Source: Romanomermis culicivorax (lineage: Eukaryota > Nematoda > Enoplea > Mermithida > Mermithidae). Taken from it: a stretch of DNA of 64,000 bases. The stretch spans positions 2,108,001 through 2,172,000 of the forward strand of contig CAWUHX010000009.1 of the NCBI GenBank assembly GCA_963922205.1, given 5' to 3'. The translations under genes and the position numbers were made by a program. The notes below the pieces were generated by a model that was given only the letters and a program-made list of their open reading frames with translations, made no database searches and was not told the DNA's origin. Position 1 is the first letter of the stretch. Each line of letters starts with the position of its first letter. Below are positions 53,178 through 63,053 of the stretch, piece after piece.

Positions 53178-53775
53178 TTGTGGGTACTTTCTATGAAAGT
53201 ACTGGCGCCACACGTGTACTAGCCTCCCCGCGGCTGGCGCTGGGACTGATCCTGTGATCAGTGCAAATGAGTACACAATCTCTGTTGATATATCACATGA
53301 CTTTCCTATTTAGGCTAGCTATATAAAGCTTGAAGCGACAGCTTCAGCTTTATTAGCTAGGCAAACTTCCCTCCCCCCCAACAGGCACGGCCGCAGCGGG
53401 TGGCGGTGTGTAATAACTAAGAGCACAAACAGTAGAGTCCCGCACTAAATTTAGGCTTTCGTCCTAAATGGGTCATGTTGGGTAGTAATCGATAGATCTC
53501 CTTGAGCTGATTCCGAAAAGTACCATATATGTCACATTATCTCAAGTTTTGACGGAGATGTGGGTGGGCCAAGTTTCGGCAACTTTTTCTTTCCAGCCCA
53601 GGTGTGACGTCATGCTTTTTTTCCAGCCGGAAAAATGACGTCATAGTAGTCGGAAGAAGGTCGGCTATCTTTTGTGTGGGAGTAGGTAATTGAAAATTTT
53701 TTCCAAGTCCGTTCCTATGTTATAACATAGGACCTACTCAATTTTACCCCTAAGCCCCCCCCCTTCTATACTACT
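53178..53775 (-). repeat. Polinton right terminal inverted repeat
   Basis: 598 bp, inverted copy of 39611-40200. Both TGACGTCA sites and the 20-bp palindrome (53713-53732) are conserved. Confidence 0.93.
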
Positions 53776-55181
53776 CACCGAGCACCACTTGCAGATAGAG
53801 GCGAAATGACAAAAGGCACCCGTAGTTTGCCCATATGCTCGTAATTATGAAAAAAATCCGAAGGCTCTAGCTCTTACCATTTTGGCCCTGGAGGGAGGAC
53901 ATGGAATTTGGGGGCCAAGTATATTATAGGTTGACGCTATCGCGCCACTTGTGATATGGAGCGAAAACGTGTTTATAAATAATATTTAAAATTGGGGTTT
54001 GATTTACACACGCTGGAATTGGTCAAAGGGTTTTTATCATTTATAGTATATTTTTTATAAAATGCTAGAAAAAGAAAATGAAAAATAGAAAAGTTACAAA
54101 AATCGGTAATGTCGTCAAAATCATTTACACAGAGTTTTTGCCGTAAAATTTTTCCCTCGAAAAATTGTTAAAGGTGAGCTGAGAATGCTCAGAAATTTCC
54201 AGACTATATGATAAATTGTTCATTAGAAAATCGAGAAAATTTGAAAAACTGCTTGCTTTCCACTTTTAATATTTAGATGCATTTGAAGAAAAACAGACTA
54301 TAGTTATGAATTTTCGCATGCAGTTAGCTACATAAATGGCACATGTTGTGGTCGAGTAGGGTATGATTTTATACGACCAATCTCGAGTTGTAAAGTTTAA
54401 AGTGAAAATTGGTCAAGAATAATTTAATTTTTTAAATTTCACTTCATGTTGCAGTGGATCCTAAAACTCCATCAAACCACTGGAATAACCGTTTGAAAGC
54501 TGCATTAAAATGCTATCATTCAGGGGTTTGTACTACATAGGTTACAGGTTACTGTAGCAGGACTGGCGCGATCGAACGTTTGTTTATTGCAGGGCTGTTC
54601 GAAGCGAGAAACTTACCTGTAGGTAGGGTGACTGCACGATTTCGGAATATGGAGTCGAGTTTCAAGATTGAGCAAAGCCTCTACTCGAGTCTTAAGAATT
54701 GTAGAACTGAAAACGATGGGAGATAGTAATGGGGATTGGGACTTTGGTTGTTTTACTGTAGTCGACTCGAGACAGTGTTTGATGAACGATATGAGAATGA
54801 ACGATTCTAAGTTAGATATTGGCTGGGATGGACGTTTCTATATTTCCCATTAACCCAAAAAACGATTGGACTGATTTGCAGTTTCTAATTTATTGAGGAC
54901 GGAATTATGTAAAAAAACAGAATCGGTTTATTGACGAAATGAAGACGATAGAATATGCAAAAGAATAATGACGCAAAACGAGCTGAAAATATTCGAACGG
55001 GCTGAAATTATAGGCGGACAGATGGGATAGGGAAAAGGAAGAACGATGGTTGGTCGGGGAAATGGGAAAAGGAAAAGGATAGAAAACCGACTGAAAAATG
55101 AACAAGAAACGCATTAATATATGTAAAAAGGTATATAAAAAGTATCATAAAAACTAGTGGCGTGATGCAATGAAAGCTGGT
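53776..55181. other. Non-coding, no gene seen
   Basis: AT-rich. Part of 54290-54530 is a diverged relative of 7900-8080 and 56340-56460. No coding potential recognised. Confidence 0.4.
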
Positions 55182-56000
55182 AAAGCCGTAGGCATACTTG
55201 GCCAGTTTTTTTGCGGCCGCAAATTCTGCGGCCCGCATTGCGGGTCGGTTGCGGCTCTCACAATGGCATACTTTTGTGCGGTTCCGCAAAAATGCGGAAC
55301 CGGAAAACCGCAATCGTAAGCATAGTTAACCGCAATTTCGAACCGGAAATTACTTAAGAAATGCAAGGTTGTTCATTTAAGTTAAAATACGGAGAAAGAA
55401 ACATTCACTGTACATATTGAAAATCTATAACTATTGGATTTTTTAATTTGCTAAATGAATTTTAATTTTTTAATCGTGCGTGCTTATGAGGGAGCCCTTT
55501 TTCCATGAAGTTTTTTCAACATTGAAGAATATGAATTCTTCAAACAGAAAGAATTTCGCCTATTTTCTAGGCTCAATATGTTTATTTTCCAAATAAAAAA
55601 AGCTATGTTTACGACGTAAGAAATTCAAATTTTGTTTCACAATCAGATTTTGGCAAAATAAAGGTGGAAAATCCTGCGTTCCATCATATTCGTCGAAAAA
55701 CAATTCAAGATCAACATTTTTCCATGGGTCTTTCAGGACAAGTAGGAGCCGGTGGACAGAGCAAATTCTGGAAAAATTGAGTTTTCCAGCTGATAAAGAT
55801 CAGGTATTAATTGTTATTCAGCGCAAAACGGCATATACTGTATCAAGTGCGGCTACCAGAACCGCAAAAAGTACTTCACTCGAGAACTCTTTGCGGGTCC
55901 ATAAACCGCAATGCGGTTGAGGGTTGCCACCCGCAAAATCTTTTTCCGGTTACGGGTCGCACGCTTTTTCGCCCATTGCGGCTAAGTATGCCTACGGCTT
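55182..56000 (+). mobile_element. Non-autonomous DNA transposon, AAGCCGTAGGCATACTT ends
   Basis: About 20-bp terminal inverted repeats (AAGCCGTAGGCATACTT at the left, its inverse at the right). Flanks AAGCTGGT and AAGTTGGG agree at six of eight bases. The subterminal zones are full of GCGG/CCGC words (GCGGTTCCGC, TTGCGGG), while the centre is AT-rich and non-coding. An 8-bp-type duplication suggests hAT, not proven. Confidence 0.65.
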
Positions 56001-57155
56001 AAGTTGGGACGGAGGGGGCGGCTATATACATAGAATAGTGAAAGAAAGAAGTTGGACGATGATGAAATATAATGATGAATAAGTAGAATGAAGAAAGTTT
56101 TTAGAAAGTTTTAAGCGTTAAAATATTTGGCAAGATTTAAAGAAATGATAAGACGAAAAAAATTATGATCAAAACAATAGAAATAGAGAGAAAACAATAC
56201 AAACGGATGAAAAATGCTGAGACTTTAAATGAGGTGAGGAGGAGAACCAATGAAACTGCAGTTATGGCCGGCCACTTACAAATTCCAGGATTCTCACACA
56301 TTGTCGAAAATTGGTCACTGAGTTTTAATAGCTCTAAATTGTTGCATGATGTTAGGGCGAAATAAGATTGGATTTCATTCTACCAATCTTGAGTTGTAGT
56401 GTCTAAAGTAAAAATGTAGAAAAATTTAATTTTTTCGATTTTTGTTGTACCCTGTATTACAATCAACATTCGATGAGACGATTGCTTATAATTATGAATG
56501 TTTCCAAAAGCCTAGCGTTCAATCTGTTATTGATTAAGAAAATTGTAGTTGGAAAATATACAAAATTGTGAGAAATATAAGTGGTGATACGGAACTATTC
56601 GCACATGCGAATTTTGAACAGTTTATACCGCGATAGCTAAATGAAAAAAAACATTGAGCAAAATACTTATCAGATTCTAAATCAACACAAAAAATTGTAC
56701 AACATATCCAAACGAGGAAAAATAAGATGTTGACTTATCCACATTGTCCTAAATTGATGTGATTCTTACAGACAATGACTTTCATACTTCTGCTTGTTGC
56801 TCGGAGCAGAACTTTGAACCAGCCTTCACTCCCTAGAGGAAATGAAGGAGCGTCCAAAAGTGAATTGCGTCGGAAAAAGGTCGTGGTCATTGCTGCAGGA
56901 GTCTGTTTGAAATTCACGGACTGCGTGCGTATCATACTTTCACTGTCGGTTGATAACCTGTTCAATAAAATTACGTTGAAAATATTCTTAAAGTCATATC
57001 GAATGAATTTTACACGGAAATTCAAGATTTCGATTCGCCATCATTCTCTTTACAGACAATCATATATGTTTAACAAGTACATAAGGTTGTTTAAGCGAAT
57101 CAAACCCGACTGGGTATTACTGTTGGAAGATAGGCACTTTTTTTAGAGAAAGCAT
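56001..57155. other. Non-coding, no gene seen
   Basis: The frames at 56165 and 56775 have no family resemblance. The 56340-56460 stretch belongs to a dispersed diverged repeat. Confidence 0.35.
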
Positions 57156-57511
57156 CACTGTTTTTTTTTCCACGAACTTTTTTCCACAAATGTGGAAAGG
57201 GGTCAAATTTTTTTTCCACACGTGGAAAAAATTTTTTTCGTCTTAAAATCCGTTTTTTGGCTTAAAAATGCTCACAGACGCTTTATCGCACTGTTTTTGA
57301 GCTTTTTCAGGCCTTCCGGTGTTTTTAGAGAAGTTAATTCATTAAAATTGGAGAAAAATTGAAATGTTCGACTTAAAAGCCTAATCTACAAGCGTTGTTG
57401 AACAAGTTTTGTAGCAAACTATCTAAGAGCATAATTGACTTGAATTACACAAGAAATCAATGGTCAAGTCCTCTCTGATGACAAGTGAAAGCCCAAAAAA
57501 GATGGTACTTT

Positions 57512-57528
57512 CCGGCGCGTAGCGCGGG
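57512..57528. repeat. GC-hairpin module
   Basis: CCGGCGCGTAGCGCGGG inside copy C, a slightly decayed stem. Confidence 0.4.
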
Positions 57529-58010
57529 AAAATTTTTTGGGTATATTGACATTCTAGGATGCTGGAAAATCATTTTTCCGAACATTTATTTCAAGAATTA
57601 GATTCCAATTTAGTGTTCAATAGTCGTAATTTCTAGAATTTTACTTGAAAAATTTTAAAATCTGTAATTTATTTGTAAACTCTCATGAACTTGGTCGAAA
57701 ATATATGAGTAAGAAGAATATAAATTTCCGAAAGATATTTCCAAGAAGCTTTTGAATTGATTTTACGTTAGCAAAGAAATAATCGCATCATAAATCATAG
57801 AGACTTGACGTGTATTCATCTTTCTCAAAAGGAAAAAATGCGAATCTTCATTAAATATTATGATAAAATGTTGAAGATAACCAATTAAAACATGAGATAC
57901 TACGTTTAAGATGATGAAAACTATTATAGATTAAGTGATAAATGAAGGTAGACATGATAAAAGCCGCGCCTGAACTACTTAATGAATAATGATGATTATT
58001 AAAGTTATTA

Positions 58011-58027
58011 CCGGCGCGAAGCGCCGG
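58011..58027. repeat. GC-hairpin module, consensus copy
   Basis: CCGGCGCGAAGCGCCGG followed by AAAATTTTGAGATT inside copy C. Confidence 0.55.
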
Positions 58028-58198
58028 AAAATTTTGAGATTATGATCTTCTAAAATGCACCAAAATGCATCTTTTCAATATGAAAACCCCAAATTTTTCT
58101 TCCACATTTGTGGAAAGACCTCAAATTTTTTTCCACATTCCAGATTTTTTTTCCACATTATAGTGCAAATGTGGAGAAAAAAACAGTGTGCGCAGCAG

Positions 58199-58865
58199 CA
58201 CTGTTTTTTCCTCGTTTGCACTTTAATGCATACCTGTACTTGGGGGGAGGTTGGGGGGGGGGACCCCCCAACTTGGCCAACCCAGTACCCAAAATCATTT
58301 ACCCCCCAACCCCCCACCCCCCAGTTGGGAAAAAATTAAAAAAATTTGCCAAAAAGTGTATGTTTTTTGGCCTTTTTTGGGAAAAATTTCGACTTTTTTC
58401 TACCCCCCCCCCCCAAAATTTCGGATTTACCCCCCCTCCCCCAACTGGTCGGAGGTCTTACAGGTATGCTATAATGTGGAAAAAAAACTGGAATGTGGAA
58501 AAAATTTTTGAGGTCTTTCCACAAATGTGGAAGAAAAATTTGGGGTTTTCATATTGAAAAGATGCATTTTGGTGCATTTTAGCAGATCCATATCTCAAAA
58601 ATTTCCGGTTATAACTTTAATAATCATCATTATTTATTAAGTAGCTCAGGCGCGGCTTTTATCATGTCTACCTTCATTTATCACTTAATCTTTAATTGTT
58701 TTCATCATCTTAAACGTATTATTTCATGTTTCAATTTGGTAATCTTCAATATTTTATCATAATATTTAATGAAGATTCGCATTTTTTCCTTTTGAGAAAG
58801 ATCAATACGTCAAGTCTCTATGCTTTTTGGTCGTGCAATTATTTCTTTGCTAACGTAAAATCAAT
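58199..58865 (-). mobile_element. Truncated inverted copy D of the same transposon, carrying a MITE
   Basis: It starts with a CACTGTTTTTTCC end and is the inverted equivalent of 57755-58188. The match stops abruptly at 58865, so the other half is missing. It is interrupted by the MITE at 58229-58468. Confidence 0.7.
58229..58468 (+). mobile_element. MITE with CATACCTG ends, copy 2 (240 bp)
   Basis: Ends are CATACCTGTA and TACAGGTATG. Flanks CTTTAATG and CTATAATG agree at seven of eight bases. It is uninterrupted, and so shows the pre-insertion state of copy 1 at 4624-5878. Confidence 0.75.
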
Positions 58866-59774
58866 TATTGAGTGGGAAAAATGTGTGACCCTCGAAAAAA
58901 TTCCTGGTTACAGGCTTGATCTCTACAATACATTTTCCAACATTTCAGTAGCTCCTGTAATTAAAAATTCTCCGGTGCTACGCATCGGAAAACTTAAACG
59001 TGCATGGTTTTCATGAATTGAAGTTTTTCATCTCATTTATCAATCTGTAATCTTCAGTATGTTCAGATTTTGTAGAAAATTGAGATTTGTTATTGATCTT
59101 CATGAATTCTTTCTTTCACTTGAAGTTTTCTGAACTTTGTGAATACAAATTTTGTCGCTGAGAAACGATGAATACGCGGTTCTTGACTGAAAATGTAATG
59201 CTTTTATTTTAGGCATAAGAGTTGAAAAGACTCATTTTTCCAGCATTTTAGAACATCAAAATCTAGAAATTGAGTCAATTGAAAAATTAATTGAAATCTA
59301 TAAATCTTCAGCTCTTTTGAAAACCAGATCATTTTCAAGCCTTTCCTGGCAATCTACAATTTCGCTCATTTCAATCATTTTAAAATGATTTCAACTTCGA
59401 ATGGTAAAAAATTTCGTGTGCAGAAAAAAAACTTTATCTGGAAGAAGGTTTGTGCAAAAATACACTCAAAATCATGATTTTTATAGAGTACAAAGAATTT
59501 TTGGCTGATCTTTGTATGTAAAAAAGAACTTGTACAAATAAAACACCGGAGTTGCACATATTTTTTTAATATAAACAAGATAATAACTAGTAGCTTCGGA
59601 TCAAGCCTCGTGCACCCTGACGAATTCATGAGGATCAAAATCAATGATTCACCAATCAAAAATTTCAATCCAAAAAATATACTGCTCAATGGCCCAGTTT
59701 GCGAAGTAATGATCCAACCATGCGAGCAAAAAAAAATCATCAGATAAAAAAATATATATTCGTCTGCTTACGCA
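58866..59774. other. Non-coding; variant GC hairpin
   Basis: CCGGTGCTACGCATCGG at 58972-58988 is a variant of the GC-hairpin module with a T-A pair replacing a C-G pair. No gene recognised. Confidence 0.4.
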
Positions 59775-60004
59775 CATACCTGTAATTAGAAGGCCCCAAC
59801 TTGGTTGATGTACTCAAATATACCCAAATGTTGGGACCCCCCCCCCCTAACACGGAAAAAATGAAAAAATTAGCGTGTTTGGCGTTTTTTGGAAAAATTT
59901 TCGGAATTTTCGGTTTTTTTGTGTACCTCCCAAAATTGTGGGTACCCCACCCGAAAATTTAGGGTTTACAACCTCCATAACTGATCGAATCTCTTACAGG
60001 TATG
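59775..60004 (+). mobile_element. MITE with CATACCTG ends, copy 3 (230 bp)
   Basis: Ends are CATACCTGTAA and TTACAGGTATG. Flanks CTTACGCA and CTTAAACA agree at six of eight bases. More diverged than copies 1 and 2, but with the same layout of G/C runs. Confidence 0.65.
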
Positions 60005-60009
60005 CTTAA

Positions 60010-61215
60010 ACAATTATATAACCACTAAGTCATGTATAAATGCTTCACTGGATTTCATTGGTGGTTGATGATCATGATGGTTAATTACTTAATTTATTGG
60101 TTTCGTTTCCTTGATGTTTGATTGATTCCCTTTTTGGCTGATGGCTTGATTCTTAAGTTGATCAGTTGGTTAGTTGAGATTGGTTTCCTTATCAGCTTGT
60201 TCATTGACGCTGTGATTCGGTTGGTAATTTCCCAACTAGCTGTTAAGTTGGCTGATTCAACTAAACAGTCGGTTAAGAAATTACCTGCAAATTATAATTA
60301 CTACTATTACATTAATTCACCTAGTGAATCGACCAACCAACAAGGAAATCAAAATAAGTTGCTTTTCCTTGTTGGTTGGTTGATCTCCCTGCAGTTGGTT
60401 TTTGGTTTATTCCCAGATTAAGGGTTAGTTGATTGATTTCTCGACCCATGGTTGGTTAGTTGATTACTTGATTGGTTGGTTTATTCCTTGATTGGTTGGT
60501 TCATTGATTCTCCGGTTGGCTGGCTGATATCCTGGTTGGCTGGTTGCTTCATTGATTCCCTGATTGACTAGTTGATTGATGCCTCGATTAGTTAGTTGGT
60601 TGGTTCGTTGATTCTCTGGTTGGTTGGCTGATCCTCTGGTGGGTTGGTTGATTTCCTCATTGGTTGGTTGGTCGTTTCCCTGATTGGTTGGTTGATTCCC
60701 TGGTTGGTTGGTTCATTGATTCCCTGATTGGTTGGTTGGTTGGTTGATTGATTCCCTGGTTGGTTGGTTGGTTGTTTCCCTGATTGGTTGGCTGGTTCCT
60801 TGATTCCTTGATTGGCTGGTTCCGCGATTGGCTAGTTGATCGGTGCACCGATTCGATTGGTTAGTTGGTTTATTCATTGATTCTCTGGTTGGTTGACTGA
60901 TCCCCTGATTGGTTGGTTGTTTCCCTGATTGGTTGCTTGGTTGATTCCCGGGCTGGTTGGTTTGGTTGATTCCTTGGTTGTTTCCCTAATTGGTTAGTTG
61001 GTTGCTTCATTGATTCTCTGGTTGATTGGTTGGTTCGTTGATTCCATGGTTGGTTGTTTCCCTGATTGATTGGTTCATTGATTCCCTGGTTTGTTGTTTG
61101 ATTTACTGATTAGTTTATTTCACTGCGACTGATTGGTTCACTGATTCCCAAACTGATTGGTTGGTTAGTTGATTCTCTGGTTTATTGGTCGATTCCCTGA
61201 CTTCTTGGTTAACCT
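60010..61215. repeat. TTGGTTGATTCC-type minisatellite
   Basis: About 1.2 kb of irregular repeats built from TTGG, TTGA and TTCCCTGA words. The open frames in it (60122-60421 and 60657-60848, Asn/Gln/Pro/Thr repeats on the minus strand) follow from the repeat and are not genes. Confidence 0.8.
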
Positions 61216-61366
61216 GTCAATTCTCGATTGCATTTTTCCGCTTAAAATCGGTTCATACACAAAACATGGTCTGGTGCTGAGAATCAAGTCATCCGGTACT
61301 AAGGTCGCCTCATCTGGTACCGAGTTGCATCCAGTTGAACCTATTGTCCAGGTATGGTTATAATGA

Positions 61367-61600
61367 CCGGTGCGAAGCGCCGGAAAAATTTGAGACTTTT
61401 TCCAGTGATAGACATGGAATTGACATATGACGAACTCCCAAGGATGGCGTTAGCTCCCCGCCCCCTAAATACGACCTTATCTTAAAATTTTATCTCATGT
61501 TTTAATTGGTAATCCTCAATATTTTATCTTGATATTTAATGAAAGTTCACATTTTTTCCTTAATAAATTTTTTGAGAAAGATTAATACATCAATCTTTCC
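61367..61600. repeat. Diverged inverted fragment of the A-D transposon family, with GC hairpin
   Basis: CCGGTGCGAAGCGCCGG at 61367-61383 with an AAAAATTTGAGA tail. At about 61488-61600 follows the inverted interior sequence that in copy C lies at about 57800-57930. Confidence 0.5.
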
Positions 61601-61980
61601 AACTCTTACAAACGATAGTTTCTTTCTCAACGTGAATTCAATTCAAAAACTTCGTGAAAGTAGTTTTCGGAAATTTCCAATCTTCTTACAGCTTTTCGGT
61701 CAGTTTTTGAAAGTCTACGAATAAATACTGTTTTTATGACTTTCTAAATGACAAGTTTCTAGAACGTAAGATTTTTGAAGATGAAACTTGAATCTATATA
61801 ATTCTTGAAATAAATGTTTAAAAAATTGAATTTCCGGCGTTCCAGAATGTCAATAAATAATAAGGATGGGCCGGGTATCCGGATCCGCGGATATCCGTTT
61901 AAATTTTTGGATCCGATCCGGATCCGCTAAACCAGATTTCGCTAAAATAACGCTAAACCAGGATCTGCTAAACCAGATTA

Positions 61981-62106
61981 CTTGACAAACGGTAATTTTT
62001 CAACAGTATCATCCTTCAAACGAGTTTTGCTAGGATCGTAGATTTGGCCAGCACCACTGAATAATTGTTCAGAGGGGACACTTGATGCTGGTGCTGATTT
62101 AAGTTC
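61981..62106 (-). pseudogene. hAT transposase C-terminal (hATC) fragment
   Basis: 42 open codons carrying SSVPSEQLFSGAGQIY and KTRLKDDTVEKL, the conserved end of hAT transposases that mediates dimerisation. Isolated from the catalytic part, so non-functional. Confidence 0.75.
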
Positions 62107-62292
62107 ACTTTCTGCATGAAACAATTGTCCAAAGACGTTTGAGATTTAAGTTCATGCTTCCATTTGGTTTTTGAATTGCTAGGTTCACTTTTTTGGCTAT
62201 CTTTAGAGAAAAACACCAAAATTAATCTTTAACATATTACTATAGTAGTGGCATATTGTTCTACAATTACTTCTATTTTCATTATGTTCTTT

Positions 62293-62358
62293 TTATTTGG
62301 CCACAAACTCCTTATACATTGCCATATGTTTCCTCTCCAAATGTTTTCTCTGACCAGA
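62293..62358 (-). pseudogene. hAT BED zinc-finger end fragment
   Basis: 22 codons ending in TAA with GQRKHLERKH, matching the His pair of a BED finger. It lies upstream of the hATC fragment in the right order for one transposase. Confidence 0.45.
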
Positions 62359-63053
62359 CTGCCCCATGGGGACGGGTATGAGGAGGGTATTACCCCTATC
62401 TAAAGTCCTTAAAATTGTCCACTGGTTGCCTAGTTTTGAGACAAAATTACGTGTTTAGTTTACATTTAGCTAACACTACCCCCAAAAATTTTCAATATTA
62501 CCCTTACCTGAAAAAATTTGACCTTGGGGACCTCTGTCTCTGACATCCAGTACCACAACGTTTTCTGGATAACTGTATTCTGCATTTATTGCACGTTGCC
62601 TTTTCTTCATCATCTGGGGACACTGTGAAGTAGTCCCACACGCTGCTATTGAAAGAAGAACTTGAATCCATAATTTCTGAAAAAAGTTTCCATTTCTATT
62701 CATTTCTTTCCCGATGAAACCAATATTAATCTAAAAATGAATACAGTTTAATGAATGAAAATTACTAATTAGTGCATGTGAACTATTCCAATAAACCAAC
62801 ACCTCAATCGTTAATAATCTATTAATCTATTGACACCAATGAATAAATTCATACAACTCAATTTTAGACAAATTAGACATAATACATATACTTATTGAAA
62901 GATCCGGATTCGATCCGTATAATGTCGGATATCGGATCTGTCCCTCAAGATCCGGATCCGCTGAACCAAATTTTTTTGGATCCGGATCCGCCGAACCAAA
63001 TTTTTCAACATCCGGATCCGCTGTCGTCAAAAAAATCGATCCGGCCCATCCCT

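Larger units (their letters stand above)
39611..53775 (+). mobile_element. Polinton/Maverick element, 14.2 kb
   Basis: The ends are long terminal inverted repeats starting AGTAGTATAG, with 6-bp flanks CACCAA and CACCGA (5 of 6), as expected for Polinton integration. It carries the Polinton core set: protein-primed family B DNA polymerase, retroviral-type integrase, FtsK/HerA-type packaging ATPase, adenovirus-type cysteine protease, major capsid protein and penton-like protein, plus conserved small proteins. A TBP homologue and a 59-aa Cys/His protein lie at the left end. All genes but the polymerase run leftward. Polymerase, integrase, TBP, the ~100-aa gene, major capsid gene and one conserved gene each have one or two small lesions, so this copy is a recent but probably inactive one. 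Confidence 0.95.
57156..58188 (+). mobile_element. Non-autonomous DNA transposon copy C (CCACA subtype)
   Basis: Closely related to copy A over its whole length with CACTGTTTTTTTTTCCAC and inverted ends. No matching 8-bp duplication: the flanks are GAAAGCAT and TGCGCAGC. It stands tail-to-tail with a second, truncated copy at 58199, with 10 bp between them. The GC-hairpin modules are at 57512-57528 and 58011-58027. Confidence 0.75.
61862..63053 (-). mobile_element. Internally deleted hAT transposon relic
   Basis: Ends AAGGATGGGCCGG and CCGGCCCATCCCT are inverted, and the subterminal zones hold repeated GGATCCGGATCCGC words. Minus-strand remnants of a hAT transposase lie inside: a KHLERKH BED-finger end at 62293-62358 and the C-terminal dimerisation block at 61981-62106. 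They lie too close together for a complete gene. No clear target duplication was found at these ends. Confidence 0.65.

Noticed and set aside
60657..60848. Asn/Gln/Pro/Thr-repeat protein on the minus strand
   Set aside because: It is a direct translation of the TTGG minisatellite.
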